Shown here in pieces: positions 1 to 12,322 of a DNA stretch of 64,000 bases (position 1 is the stretch's first letter; the number at the start of each line of letters is the position of its first letter). The DNA is from Strongylocentrotus purpuratus (taxonomy: Eukaryota; Echinodermata; Echinoidea; Camarodonta; Strongylocentrotidae): positions 372,001 through 436,000 of the forward strand of contig NW_022145542.1 in the NCBI RefSeq assembly GCF_000002235.5. The letters run 5' to 3'. Both the position numbers and the translations under genes were made by a program. The notes beneath the pieces were generated by a model that did not search any database, was not told the origin of the DNA, and saw only the letters and a program-made list of their open reading frames with translations.

Positions 1-3000
1 ATGAGCTTGCTCCAGTGTTATTCATGGAATCCAGACATTCTTGTAAGATTTCTTGCTGCATACATCTTCACCGAGGATGAACTTCTTGGATGTGCAAAGA
101 ACTTGAGATCATTAGATTCATTCAAGATGAAAGTGTTTGAAACTGGATACTCCCAGTTCTATGATCCTGCTGACTCTGCTGCATCCTGCTGTTTAATCAA
201 TCACATCCAAGATCTGAATGAAGCAACGGCCTCTGATTATTGGGGCAGACAGACACCACAGAAGATACAAGTAATGGTAGAGAAGTGTGCCAAACAATGT
301 GAGTACACATTTAGTGCTGAAGAAACCAATCAGGAACTGTGTCGGACAGAACCTGCCAGTACAAGTATTGAGAAATCAACATTTTCAGCAGCAGAAAGGT
401 CCAAGATGTGCAGGGAAATTCTTGATGACGAACTTAAGAATCTCCCACAGTACAAATTTGAGAGATGTGTCTACGTAGCCTGTAAGTTGATGGAGAAAAT
501 GTTTTCTCGGGAAGAACTGTTGACGGGTAATACTGCTGGAACTCGAGGACTGTGTACCCTTGATCCAAAGAGGCTTGCTGTTCTTAAATGTACTACCTTT
601 GCAATTGCAGGTATTGCCCCATCAGCACATCAGAGAACATGGGATAGAATTCATAATGATATTGACCAAGCACTCAAGTACAAAGGTTCACACTTTGTGA
701 CAGAAGACAGAAAAGTTGAGAAGGAGCTTGAATGTGCAACTGTTCTTATCAGCTCAAAGTCCAGAATTCAAGCACAGAAACAAGATTCTGAAACTGGATT
801 TCAGATGATTTCGTGTACGACTCTTATCAAAGGTGGGCTCCGCAGAGATCTGTTGCTTTGTGCCGAGGACCATTCAGAAGTTCTTAAGAAGTTGTTGAAC
901 CATTTCATACGCAAAGATGAAGATTATGACCAATTCCTGTACCGAGCTCCTAGTAAGATGAAATTGATTAGAGCAGTATACTGGAGCATATGCTCAATAT
1001 CGATAGACAAGCTAGGGGAGAGCTGGATAGAGGCAATGAAGACCATCTCTTACCTTGTAGAAAGTGGGAAACTGTATGAGAAGCCTATAAGAAGTAATGA
1101 TGAACTGGAAGAAAGTGAGAGCACCAAGTCTGGAGATGAGTCTACACAGCTGCAAGACAAGACTAATCCATCAAAATACATGTATGCTCAGCAAGAAGCT
1201 GAGAGCAAGCTGAGACAGCTAAGATCGATAGGAGATGTAAAAGAAACATCCATTCGCTTAATGAAATGCTACAAGTGGAGCAAGGAAGTTGTTGTGAGAT
1301 TGTTGATTCAACGAATCTTGACTGAAACCGAGATTGACAATGTAGCAAAGAATATGGAACTGCATGAGAAGAAAAGGATAGAAATTGAAGCTGTCTTCTC
1401 CCAGGTGTATGGTGAAGAAGAAAAGGACCAATGCTGGACACTAATCAAGCAAATCATTGAAGATGTGTGTAAGGAAAACAGAAGCTCACTTTGCAATGTA
1501 TGGACTAGGAAATCAAAGAAGACAGCTGTTGAAGAAGCTGCTCATGCAACTTTGTATAAGAATACCGAGTCCAAGACAGAATCTCAAAGATCAGCAGATC
1601 TTGATTGTGACGCATTCATTCAAGAAGAATTTCCATGGCTTCCATCTGGTGAGGTTGGCAAGTGCTTGTTCATCTCAGATCACATGAGAAAGAGCTTCTT
1701 TAGCACCGAAGAACTTGCCTTTGGTAGTTGTTCTGGCACTCCTGGATGGCTGCAGCTTGATCCAATAAGGATGGATGTTCTGAAGCATGTTGTCTTTACA
1801 GTTGCATCAGTCCCTGAACACAAAGAGGAGAAGCTGTGGCAAATGTGCAGCAACACGATTGACAAGAAGAACAGGAAGTTGAGGCAGCAAATTCTACATG
1901 AAGACGAGAAAGTAGAAACATTGATCCATACCAGTCCTAGTGCCCTAGAGGAACAGATAACAGACGATGCCAGAGGTCATGTCACGGAGAGTAAGGACAA
2001 TGCAGTCACTGTGATTCGAAGCTTGGTTCAGCAGCTTTTCAACCCAGAAGATCTTATGGGAGATGCGGATGAAATGACACCTTCTCAAATGAAACTACTT
2101 CAAGCGCTTTTCTTCAAAATCCATGAAGTAGTGCCTACTGAAAAAGAGAACGCTTGGATCCAAGCAATGAGAACAATCAACTACCTGAACAAGATATCAG
2201 GTTACACTTTCAAAAGTGGAGATGATGGAGATAGTTCCGGCTCATTTATCAGTGACAAAGAGGACGACTGGACAGGAGGAATGGATGATTATCCAGAAGG
2301 CGGAGAATCATCAGACGAGGACATGGCTCCTGAACCTACGGAAAGAGTCTTCCCCAAGAAGGAGAAAGCACCTTCTGAACCAATCAGTGGAAAAAATACA
2401 TCATGTGAGACAACATCCAAGTCAGCAGGCCAAACTACACACGTAATAGACTCAACGACATCAAGAATCTCTGAAAATGATGTCGGACAATGCAGTGGGA
2501 CAAGTAGCAGGGAAGACAAAATGAAACAAGTTGATGACATCACAGTAGACTCCCTGGATTGGTACATCCTAAGACCAGGTCTGGTACAACTGTACAAGCA
2601 TTTGACAGCATACAAGCTTGAAGAAGATGAAATAGTAGATGAACTGATAATGCACATTTTTGGAGCAAAACTGCTTGATGGCCAGAGTGCAGCATTGTCA
2701 CTTGATGAAAGCATTGAGATGTTGAAGAGTGCATTCTTCCTCCTATACAATGTACCAGGAAATGAACAAGCAGCTGCTAATGATCTGCTAGAGGAACGAC
2801 TAATGCATACTCTAATGATCTTGGGACAACAGTTAACCCAGGTTATGGACGAAAGCTTGGTTGAGAATGAGACAACAGTGAAGGTTCTCAACAAACCCAA
2901 ACCATACCCACCAATGTCTGACTTGGAAGGAAAGGTGAAGAAAATGAGATCTCTCCTGATGGAGGCATTCAGAGCTGATGAAAGAGTCGAAATGGACAGT

Positions 3001-5706
3001 GCAAAGTTGAAGAAATTAAGAGGAAGCAAAGTAGATGCAGTGATAGATGCTTTTCAGAAATCCTTCCCTTCCCAAGAAAGCATGGAGAGGAAACTTGTGA
3101 TGACTTTGATCTACAACTTGACGGTGGAACTACAAGAACTTGTCACAGAGAAACTGAGATACAAAGTGGACAGTTTAACTAATGCATATGTTCAAAGGGC
3201 TGTGTCTGCATTGGAGGCAAAGGCAAAGGAGCAAGCAACCTCGACCTCATCCGCCACACCTTTTTTTCAAGCTGTGATACAGGAGCTGGTATGCGTCCAA
3301 AGAGCAGTTGGTGTAGTTCCAATGGTCAGAGTTCTCCTAAGATATCTCTTCACACCTGAAGAGCTTGTCGCGCTTCAGCAATCAGATATGACCCAACTTC
3401 CTCCATCATTGCAAGCTCAAATGAATCTAATGCAGAGAACCTTCTTCAAAGTAATAAAGACTCCTTCAAGTGAGAGAGAAAATGCGTGGTCATGCATCCA
3501 GTGGATAATTGCCAAAGAAGTCCAGGATTGCAAGTCATCAGATGAAGAGAGCAACAAGAAGAAGGTTAAGAGTGAGACGTTCGTACCTGTGTACCATCGC
3601 TGTGCTGTAATGAAATGTGTAATGGGAATCATTCTTCCTTTGGAGGAACAATCCCAATTCCATGCAGATCCACAAGGATTTGAGACGAGCCATCCAGACA
3701 AAATCAAGGAGATGAAAAACTTGTACTTCCTGATCAGAAACATACAGGAACATGCAAAAGAAGAAGAATGGGAGCTTGTGTGTACTCCAAAGAAGAATTA
3801 CGAGGTAGCACAGCAGTTGTCATTTCCGAATAAAAGCAACAGAGAACACAAAGTAACAGGCCTTGGGACTTCCAAGAACACTGTCACATCTACGACTCTT
3901 GAAGACAAAAGTAATATCAAAATATCAGCTGGTGTTGGAGGGAAAAAACAAGTCCAGGAGCCTAAGAGTGTGAAAATGCAAACACAGAAGCCTCAGAAAA
4001 TGGCAGATGTAATGCATATGGATGGTGAAAAACCAATAGGTATTAGACAGTCTAAAGTTAAAACAAGAAGTAAATCAAAAGGAGTATCAGAGAATTACAT
4101 CAGTCTTCTAGGTGGTAAGAAGGACAAGTCAGTGCAGCCGACAACTGACCAACGGACAGATTCGACAAATCCACCTCCCACAAGTCCTAAAGCCACAGTC
4201 AAAGCACTCCAGCATAAGAAGACCATAGTTGTGCTTGTGGATTATAGCATTTGTGACAGAGTCTGTAAAATAATGGCTGATGAGGAATCTAAGAAGAATG
4301 AAAATGTTAGAACTGTCAGTGACAAAGAGAGGAAAAGTGAGACAAGTCCCAGTAGTAGTTCCACTACTAACACAAGCCAAACACAAATTGGAGATGATGA
4401 TACAAGGGCCAAGGTGGAAAGCAGTGTCAAAAACTCAATAGATAGTGAAAACTCTGACAGGGTCGCATCTAATTCTTCCCCTGAAAAGAATCCCTTGGAG
4501 ACTGCAGAAGCAACATCTGTCAAGGATGGTCAGGATCAAGATCTCTCAATAACAGACTTCACAGTTCATGAGTCAAACCTGAATGGGACTGCAATACAAA
4601 ACAGTTTTGTTGAGGAAAACACAGGCACAAGGAGAAGCAAAGATGTTGACCAGATCGAATTAGCAGTCGACCTCCTTAAGAGTGCTGTGGAAAACATTCC
4701 ATCTAGATCTGATCTCCACGACGATGCATCTCATCACTCAAGAGAGGACGGAGAGTTACCTTCAAATGAGGAAGTAAAGAAAGAAGAAAGCTCAACACTT
4801 GTTGATGGACAGGCCACAAGCAATAATCCTTTGTCTCCTCAAGCTGATAGCCCAAATGCAAGTTCAAACAAGGGTATTAGTCTTGAAAGCAATGCTGTCA
4901 TCAGCGAAGGTGAGAAATCAATGAAGACAAACGTTCTCTCTGCTGCCCCCAGTGTCCCTGATGATGATGATGACATCTTGGGAAAAGGGAATGAAGATGA
5001 TGCATCCTCTGATTTAGATGATGACTTGCTTGGAGCTAATTCAGACAGAGAACTCCAGATTGATGAATGCTCAGGGACTCAAACTGCTTCTTCAAATGAC
5101 TCTCAGATGAATGAACAGTCAATGTTGGACTCCGGGAAAGATCCCAAAGTTGTAGCTGATGTTACTGCACATTTTCTAAGTCCTTCTGTGGACACTCCAG
5201 GTACATGTGGTATTGTCACCTCAGCATGCAAAGATTTTAGTTTTGTTAATCTTTCATCTGATGACGTCATCGAAGAGAACTGCAATCAATGTCCAACAGA
5301 TATAAGCAAAGACTCCCCAAGTAACATGGTGAATGAACACTCTGGTAGAACTAATGTTAGAAGTGATGACTGTTTGTCTCCTAACACATGCCTTGCACAG
5401 AAGGATGAAGGAGGAGCAACCATGGAAGTAAAATCCCAAGTAGCAGATGGTGAAACAGAGGATGAACAGGAAACTGAAATGATGCCTGCTTTAGGAAGTA
5501 ATGGTCCTCAACCTCCCCCTAGCTCAAGTGCAGATATACTACTCTGGGCATCTGAGGTCAAGAATCAACCCAAAGAGAAATCTAATGTAGGAAATGATGA
5601 GACGAAGGGAGATCCTGAACATCAGAGCGATTCTAACCCTGAATCAAACGTAGATATACTCTCATGGGCAACTCAAGTTAAGGTATCATCAGACTCTACA
5701 TCGTGA
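1..5706 (+). CDS. Large acidic protein with repeated BEN-like units (single long exon)
   Basis: An uninterrupted frame of 1901 codons runs from the first base to a TGA at 5704-5706. The N-terminal 1200 residues are repetitive. A unit made of a short helical half (aa ~5-55, CYSWNPDILVRFL), a BEN-like segment (aa ~155-225, FSREELLTG..., LDPKRLAVLK, W..I...I) and a third segment ending WIEAMKTISYL (aa ~294-352) recurs at aa ~422-475, ~555-630 (FSTEELAFG, LDPIRMDVLK) and ~670-730 (WIQAMRTINYL). A further copy lies near aa 1108-1160 (YLFTPEEL). The spacing of the FS-EEL, G, LDP and W motifs matches BEN domains, which bind DNA or chromatin partners; assignment is by eye. The C-terminal 700 residues are Ser/Asp/Glu-rich and look disordered, with two DIL.WA.(E/Q)VK motifs at the end. 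The ATG at base 1 may be internal to a longer exon. No homologue is recognised with certainty. Confidence 0.75.
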   Translation: MSLLQCYSWNPDILVRFLAAYIFTEDELLGCAKNLRSLDSFKMKVFETGYSQFYDPADSAASCCLINHIQDLNEATASDYWGRQTPQKIQVMVEKCAKQCEYTFSAEETNQELCRTEPASTSIEKSTFSAAERSKMCREILDDELKNLPQYKFERCVYVACKLMEKMFSREELLTGNTAGTRGLCTLDPKRLAVLKCTTFAIAGIAPSAHQRTWDRIHNDIDQALKYKGSHFVTEDRKVEKELECATVLISSKSRIQAQKQDSETGFQMISCTTLIKGGLRRDLLLCAEDHSEVLKKLLNHFIRKDEDYDQFLYRAPSKMKLIRAVYWSICSISIDKLGESWIEAMKTISYLVESGKLYEKPIRSNDELEESESTKSGDESTQLQDKTNPSKYMYAQQEAESKLRQLRSIGDVKETSIRLMKCYKWSKEVVVRLLIQRILTETEIDNVAKNMELHEKKRIEIEAVFSQVYGEEEKDQCWTLIKQIIEDVCKENRSSLCNVWTRKSKKTAVEEAAHATLYKNTESKTESQRSADLDCDAFIQEEFPWLPSGEVGKCLFISDHMRKSFFSTEELAFGSCSGTPGWLQLDPIRMDVLKHVVFTVASVPEHKEEKLWQMCSNTIDKKNRKLRQQILHEDEKVETLIHTSPSALEEQITDDARGHVTESKDNAVTVIRSLVQQLFNPEDLMGDADEMTPSQMKLLQALFFKIHEVVPTEKENAWIQAMRTINYLNKISGYTFKSGDDGDSSGSFISDKEDDWTGGMDDYPEGGESSDEDMAPEPTERVFPKKEKAPSEPISGKNTSCETTSKSAGQTTHVIDSTTSRISENDVGQCSGTSSREDKMKQVDDITVDSLDWYILRPGLVQLYKHLTAYKLEEDEIVDELIMHIFGAKLLDGQSAALSLDESIEMLKSAFFLLYNVPGNEQAAANDLLEERLMHTLMILGQQLTQVMDESLVENETTVKVLNKPKPYPPMSDLEGKVKKMRSLLMEAFRADERVEMDSAKLKKLRGSKVDAVIDAFQKSFPSQESMERKLVMTLIYNLTVELQELVTEKLRYKVDSLTNAYVQRAVSALEAKAKEQATSTSSATPFFQAVIQELVCVQRAVGVVPMVRVLLRYLFTPEELVALQQSDMTQLPPSLQAQMNLMQRTFFKVIKTPSSERENAWSCIQWIIAKEVQDCKSSDEESNKKKVKSETFVPVYHRCAVMKCVMGIILPLEEQSQFHADPQGFETSHPDKIKEMKNLYFLIRNIQEHAKEEEWELVCTPKKNYEVAQQLSFPNKSNREHKVTGLGTSKNTVTSTTLEDKSNIKISAGVGGKKQVQEPKSVKMQTQKPQKMADVMHMDGEKPIGIRQSKVKTRSKSKGVSENYISLLGGKKDKSVQPTTDQRTDSTNPPPTSPKATVKALQHKKTIVVLVDYSICDRVCKIMADEESKKNENVRTVSDKERKSETSPSSSSTTNTSQTQIGDDDTRAKVESSVKNSIDSENSDRVASNSSPEKNPLETAEATSVKDGQDQDLSITDFTVHESNLNGTAIQNSFVEENTGTRRSKDVDQIELAVDLLKSAVENIPSRSDLHDDASHHSREDGELPSNEEVKKEESSTLVDGQATSNNPLSPQADSPNASSNKGISLESNAVISEGEKSMKTNVLSAAPSVPDDDDDILGKGNEDDASSDLDDDLLGANSDRELQIDECSGTQTASSNDSQMNEQSMLDSGKDPKVVADVTAHFLSPSVDTPGTCGIVTSACKDFSFVNLSSDDVIEENCNQCPTDISKDSPSNMVNEHSGRTNVRSDDCLSPNTCLAQKDEGGATMEVKSQVADGETEDEQETEMMPALGSNGPQPPPSSSADILLWASEVKNQPKEKSNVGNDETKGDPEHQSDSNPESNVDILSWATQVKVSSDSTS

Positions 5707-8700
5707 GAGTACCACGTGAACATGTAACTTACAACAGCTTGTGCTATCAGTCCTTAATTTCTCACAACCGCATATAGGTATATACATTCCCATGATGCAG
5801 TGATCGTCCTATACCTCAGCGATTTTTATATTTATTTTTGAGACACCCTAACTTCCAGTGATCCTAACACACGTAGTCCACTATTATACGATATGCAAAT
5901 AATTCATTATCTGAAATTCTTAATCTTGCTTGCTAAATACAAATTTTGAAAAATACACAAGCAGTAAGTAATTTTGTAATTAAAGTAACATACCAGCATT
6001 GGCAAATGCTAGCGCTTAAAGAAATTCTCTTGGAGAAACCTGGCACGCTACAACACAAGTGGCTTCTTTTTCCAATAATGTTGGTAATTATTAAGAATTT
6101 CCCGTAATAGATAGCAGGGTCACTTATTTGAAGATCAGAAGGTCTGCCTTTTCAAATATTGTTACATCATTAGAGATTTAAGCAAAACTACATTTTCTCA
6201 TTCTTAGTCATATTGACAGTGAGATGTGAGTCCAAAACTTTGTGGCCCTTTCTAACCAGAAGTTCATGCGACTAGAAAATCCCAGCAAATTTACTAGTAA
6301 AATTAGAGTACCATTTTATACGTTGGATTGTCGCCAGCCTTATGCGGTAGGGAGAATAGGCAGCTTTTGTATGGACATTGAAGTTGCATGGTACAAAAAC
6401 AAAATGAACTTCATTGTAAGCAAACGCACCACCCCCACCCCCATCCCCTAAATTCATACAACATTTTTATTCACACATCTTTTCCTTAGAATTGTGTATT
6501 ATGTTACTAAGGACTAATGTATTCTCTTTTTATTGGAATTCTTCTTGATGTAATTATGACATGGTACATTGGAACTCTAAAAAATAATGATAACAAAGTC
6601 GATTTAACAAGCCAATTTTGTTGCTCTAACTGCAGTATATTCCACTATTTGTAGTCCATGTACTATAACAGTGTAATTTTCCTGGTGCAAAGGGGTTTGC
6701 TTTTACAAGGTATATAAATTTACTAATCATTAATATGAAAAGGTAATAGCACAATGTGTATATATGTCTATGTCTATCTTTTTTTTTCTAGGATAATTGT
6801 TTACATACAAATTTTAGCTCATTGTTCATGAATTTCATTAAATTAAGGAATCATAATTTTAATGTGATGATCTTGTGTTGGGTTATTGGCATACAAAGTA
6901 CAAAAGGCAAACATTGCTCATTTTAAATTGTAATGTATTGTTACACCAAATCGCTTAGGTACTGTGGCATCTTGTGTTGATGTCAACTGTCAAGCATATT
7001 TAATATAGTCTTCCAATGTGAATATAGTTCACATCGTAAGTGTCACATATGACTGAAATTGTACCAAAGATGGATGAATTTAAGTTACATGTTTTGCAAA
7101 CAGTTACTAGATTTCATGCCACTTTAGTTTTTTCCAAGTAAAGTTTCTTACAGATTTGACAAAAAACAGTGGTAGTCACTGTATTAATGATTTTAAAAGT
7201 TTAAACATCAGTATTATCACATTGTATTTATGTATTTTATAAGTTCTTAATTTCTGCCCTTAAATTCACATTTTGTATTACTGTATTATTATGATATGAA
7301 GGCCACTGTGCTGTAGTTTTATTGAAAATAGTTGATTTTTATATGAGATACAGGCTGCCTCTGATTGAATACTCTGATTTGTATATATATTTTTTAAAAG
7401 TAACAGCTGTGATTGTGGGAACTGATATTATTTTTAGATATCATCGCTGTTCTCACCTGAAAAATATGGTCTGAAGTAGCATTGCCGAAGACGATATCGC
7501 GAACTAATAGAGAAATTACATTTTGGATCATTAAGTGTTTAGAATCATCAACTCTGCAAGACAATTTGTAGATTAATGAATATTCCTGGGTCTAGTAAAA
7601 TATATGTGCTGTAATAGGAGAGACCTAAACATCTTCTTTAACCACATAACTGGACATAATGTGAACTCGAATGTTTGAGCACTTATTTGCGCTATCTGCT
7701 AGTAAACAAATTCTATGTTTACATGCTAATTTACCATCATATTGTACATTGATGAAGGGGTTTTATTTTGAAAGTAAAATCGTATGGGTGACTAAGAATC
7801 ATAAGCTGTATTGTTATTAAATAATCTTTATCCTACAACAGTGGATGGATAAAAGAACATTTCCATTCCTTCATGCAAGAAAAACTGATACATGTATATT
7901 ACTATAAGTACATCTGATAATTTGTATGCTATCTGTTATTATTAAGATGTATTCTCAGCAATTTATCAAGTTACAGAGAGTGCTCCAGACTCCAGAGATA
8001 AAGGAGAGGCTCGATTGAAATGCATTTTATTCTTTGACCCTTATAATTCTGGTAAGATTTTGACATTGTATAGAAGCATATTGTGTTATTATTGTACGGT
8101 ATAACGTAAGTGTGTACACATGTTGAGCTTTTCCATCTGGAATGGTCGTTTTCGAACGATGTATATCAGGTTGTTACAATCACTTGCCAAAATGACTGTT
8201 TAAAGCTGTTTGAGGAGACTTTGTATGATACCAGTTCAGATTTACGTACACTGCCATCTGCTGCTCACAATGATCCAATGTGTTGACAATCGTGTCCCAC
8301 AATGCATCATCAACTCCATGACACACACATGATGATACTTGGGTACAGGACTCGGAAATCGCTCTATGTAGGTTTTCACCGGAAGATGGCGCAATTGAAA
8401 TACATTGCAGCAGTGGTAGCAATGTTTGTAGAATAACCTGCTAATTAAAAGCCATACCGACTGCGAGGCATTGGAATGCAGCTTTGGACCCATTCAGCAT
8501 TCTTAATATATGTCTAACCCACAGGCTTGGTGCCTTTTTGAATTTGTGTTTTATAATTTAAAAAAAATTGTAATCAGTATTAAATTATTTCGTCGTAATG
8601 ACAGTCAGCAGAATTTGTTTGATTGTGTATGCAGACAAAGTACTCTATTCATCAGAAAATATAATTCTGATATGATGCTCAAATTGTAATTATATGTGAT

Positions 8701-10425
8701 GTGTGTTTCTCTTATCATGATTGATATTATTAAAAAGTACATCATGGTGTAATTGGGAGAAGCCTTTAGCAAATTTAGCTTTACACTGCTGCGTTTAAAT
8801 CATATCTGATGTTAAAGATTGCAAAAACAATTACCATAAAATGGAATTATGCTATAAATGTCCATAAGGTTTACAACAAACATAATGTACTTCAATGTAA
8901 ACAGATTCTTTTTTCCTCAAGTGCAGTGACCTTCGCAATGTGTTGAAACCTGATTTTAAATAAATGATAAATGTAATGCAGTGATTATCCTGGCAGACAA
9001 AGTTATGTAGCTTATGACATTTTCAAGATGTGCATGTATTGGATAGTGATGTCTAGGTGTAGAAGTTTTGTGTACCATGTACCACTTATGCTTTATATGT
9101 TGTTAAAAAGAAGGAAATATATATATAAATATATATATTCACAGACTCTTAATATGACATGCACAAATTTGTTTTTTTTTAGCACAAGTGTTCACTACTT
9201 TTATCTTTGTACATTTAGTTTACATGTATGCCTATTGGACTGAAGAGGGAGAATTTTGTATTATATTTTGTGTTATCGAACAAGAGACTTCTGTTCATTG
9301 CATTATTGCCACTTTCGACTGTAAAATTACAGTACATGTATGAAGTTCATGTCTAATATGAACATGGTTGTTGTAAATATGTTTCAAAAATGATGTTCAT
9401 AGTTTATTGCCTAATTTACACTTTGTTTCTTGAGTTATGTGTGAAACTTACATGTTATTATGAGTGTAAATAATTATGTTCTTTATTGTCGTACGCGTAA
9501 ATTAGTGACAGACTTTTGTGTAATGGTACTGCATTGTTGTTGTTTTTATGTTAAACTTGTGTAAATGACTTGGGTTATGTTTTGAATGATGAGATCTGCC
9601 TTTCCTATTCTGATTAACAACATATAGGACTTCTAATCTTTACATACCGGTAACTGTAAATACAAATCAATATGAGAAAACTTTTGGCAGCTGTGAAACT
9701 TAAGATATGTTATGTTATGTATGCCCTTATTGCAACAAAAGGGAAAATAAATGTTATGCATGCCCTTATTGCAACAAAAGGGAAAATAAAAGTTTTCAAC
9801 TATTGATAATGTGTAAATCACACAATGATCCAACAAGTTTATATATGTAAATATATATTTTCATGCAGTGTGTATGGAATTTTTCGTCATAGGATCAGCA
9901 CATTCATCTCAAAAGTATTATGCAGTAAAAGCATTTTGTAGTTGGATTGCATAACATTCTGTAATATGTGGAAACAGAAAGGGCAGATATAATTATGTTT
10001 CTTATTATCACACAGTTGGACATAGAGACCATGCGACTGTGATGAATTTTAATGACAGATTATTTGTATATGCTTTGTTCTAGTCTTGAATTTGAGGCTT
10101 TTTGTTATTTGAACTGTATGGAGTTTGGGTGATCGTGATACCCAATATATGTACATAGTTCACCGATCATGCCAGAAAACTACTGAACAGACAATGGTGA
10201 ATATATGTTATTCAGATGTTTTACCAGGAATCTCATGTATATATAGTGTGTAACGTTAATCACAGCTTGTATAAATAATTGTTCCAGCTTATTTTGGATA
10301 CTAAAAACATTTCCATGAAACTAATACTTCTTAACTTGCTTGTAGTTTTGTAAAATGTTGATTTGGGTGTGTAACATTGATGAGATTAATAGATGCATGT
10401 GAAAAGAAAATTTAGATAGTCAATC
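5707..10425 (+). other. 3' UTR-like and intergenic AT-rich DNA
   Basis: After the stop at 5706 there is no convincing exon. The DNA is AT-rich with many short TGTA-type motifs. AATAAA-type polyadenylation signals occur at 8959-8964 and again in a duplicated segment near 9746 and 9785, so a 3-4 kb 3' UTR of the upstream gene is possible. Short open frames here lack codon structure and splice context. Confidence 0.5.
9714..9790. repeat. Tandem 38-bp duplication with AATAAA
   Basis: Two adjacent near-identical 38-bp copies (9714-9751 and 9753-9790) contain GCCCTTATTGCAACAAAAGG and end in AAAATAAA. They differ at one position (GTATG or GCATG). Each carries a potential AATAAA polyadenylation signal. 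Confidence 0.9.
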
Positions 10426-11275
10426 AGGGATGAATGTGAAAATGCAAAAAATTGGGAGAAAATAGTGGAAAATAGTGGAAATATGACAATTGAGAAAAGA
10501 AAGAACTTGCATCAGTGTTGAGTGGAAAGATTTAACTGATGGAAGGAGGAAAGCGTAACTAACTGGGATGTGGAAATGGTGGAAAGAGAAGGGAAAGTGA
10601 AAGGAAAAAAAGATAGTATAGAAGAAGAAAGGTACAGAAGCAGGCGTGGAAGGAGGAAAGAGTTGAAAGAAGAGTGAAATGGGATGAAAGTAAAAAGAAT
10701 GGGGAGAGAATAAAATGGAAGAAAGAACTTGAGTGATAAGAAAAATGGGAGTGGGAGGGGAAAGTTAAAGAAACAGGAAGGAAAGAAGGTTAAAATATGA
10801 TGAAAGAAAAAGGTTAGGGAAGAAGGAAATTGATGGTGGAGATCAGAAAGGAAAGAAGAGTAAAATGGGATCGATGAAAGAAAAAGGGATTTCATTTTTT
10901 TTCTTCATTTCATTTATTTATTTAAACTCGGTAACTCTCTCGGCCGAAGAATGGGGAGAAAAGAAAATGGAAGAAGGAAATTAAGAGTGAAAGGAAAAAT
11001 GAAGAATTTCGTTGGATGAAAAAAAAAAGAACGACTTGTAGAAAAGAAGAAAAAATGGGAGTATAGGAAAAGTATACGGACTCCTCGGGAGATAGTCGAA
11101 AGAAAGGAGAAAAGTATCAGGAAAAGGGCGAGAAAAAAAAAGAAAAAAAGAGAGGATTCAAACGAGAGAAAAGTAGTAGCATTGCACAGAAGGGGAATAT
11201 AATGAGATCGAAGTAAATAATGTCGAGTCAACTTGGGAGTAAAAGATGGAATCAACATTAATGGAATTGGAAGTA
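10426..11275. repeat. Polypurine (GA/GGAAA-rich) tract
   Basis: For about 850 bp the + strand is dominated by A and G in irregular GGAAAGAAGAAA-like units; the - strand is the matching polypyrimidine. Long frames on the - strand (Phe/Ser/Leu/Pro-rich) are by-products of this composition. It is a degenerate minisatellite or simple repeat. Confidence 0.85.
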
Positions 11276-11597
11276 GAAATAAATAAGATTTGATTTTAAT
11301 GAGTTTATGTCTCTAGAATTATGCATATAAAGTATGAGAAATATAAATAATGATACAAAGAATAAACTCTGACTGGATAGGCCTACCTCACCAGTTTCCA
11401 ATTATATCAGGACTGCATACAGTTTGAAAAGTTTTTTTCATATATTTGAGAAAGAGCATTCAAATCTTTCACCACAAATATACTACATTTATTATAAACA
11501 AATAAGATAAGTGAAAATCCCCAACTCTTTGATTGTTAAGAAAGTTAGTATTTTAGAGCTCGGCCATTCTTTACTCGAGCTCATGAGCACATCAGCC

Positions 11598-11627
11598 CCC
11601 CCCCCCTCCCCCCCCCCCCCAAAAAAA
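11598..11627. repeat. C-rich homopolymer run with A tail
   Basis: Interrupted run of C residues followed by A residues. Low complexity and length-unstable. Confidence 0.9.
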
Positions 11628-11639
11628 GGACCATCATAT

Positions 11640-11818
11640 TCATGGGTCTTCCGAAAGAAGTTTTAGGACGAAAGTCCATGGCTTATATGGCGCCATCTGA
11701 CGTTGGCTATTTGATACAACACGTGGCTAGAAATATAGCTAGTTCTAACGTGCGCGAGATACGTTGGCCATTTTCTCAACGAAGGCCCACGGCTCCAGGT
11801 GTGCATGCACAGAACACG
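11640..11818 (+). other. Candidate first exon/promoter-proximal region of the snoRNA host gene
   Basis: A locally GC-richer stretch (ATGGCGCC, GTGCGCGAG) lies upstream of a strong donor CGCA/GTAAGTG at 11819. It precedes the first snoRNA intron, so it is a likely first exon. Short pyrimidine stretches could act as a 5'TOP start but none is decisive. Its exact 5' end is unknown. Confidence 0.4.
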
Positions 11819-12322
11819 CAGTAAGTGTAAAGTTATCTTTTTGTTTAGCTTAAATAATATGAACTAAAATGTAACCTATGACTTGGTGAAAGTGCATGAC
11901 ATGCTGAGAGTGACTGAATGAGTATTGTGAAGATATTGCCGTAATCAGGGATAATTGTGTCATTTGTGTGAGCTTAAATTATTGTCGGCATGCCATGATG
12001 ATCATGATGGTCAGCTCAGCTCAGCTCAGTCGGCATGGTCAGTGGAATTGAACTAGAAGGTCTAGGAATCTTTGGATGTTTTGGAAGTTTGATTTAATTT
12101 GGGCAGAATCTGAAGGATTACCAAACTGAAAAATAAATACTTGATGATGTGACATATAGCAGGGCTGTCAATGATCCTCCCCCACATATTTTGGAGGGAG
12201 ACTCGCCAGTGCGCCACCACGCCCTAATTGAATTCCTCCCACCTCAAATTTGTAGTAGAATCTTCCGGCTTATGAAAAACCTACCACCAAATATGGTTGG
12301 AAACCACAATATTAGGCACTAC

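Noticed and set aside
2289-3029. 246-codon frame on the minus strand
   Set aside because: It is the antisense of the 1901-codon protein; composition follows from the opposite strand and it has no independent support.
10512-11258. Phe/Ser/Leu-rich frames on the minus strand
   Set aside because: Produced by the polypurine tract; no motif or splice context.
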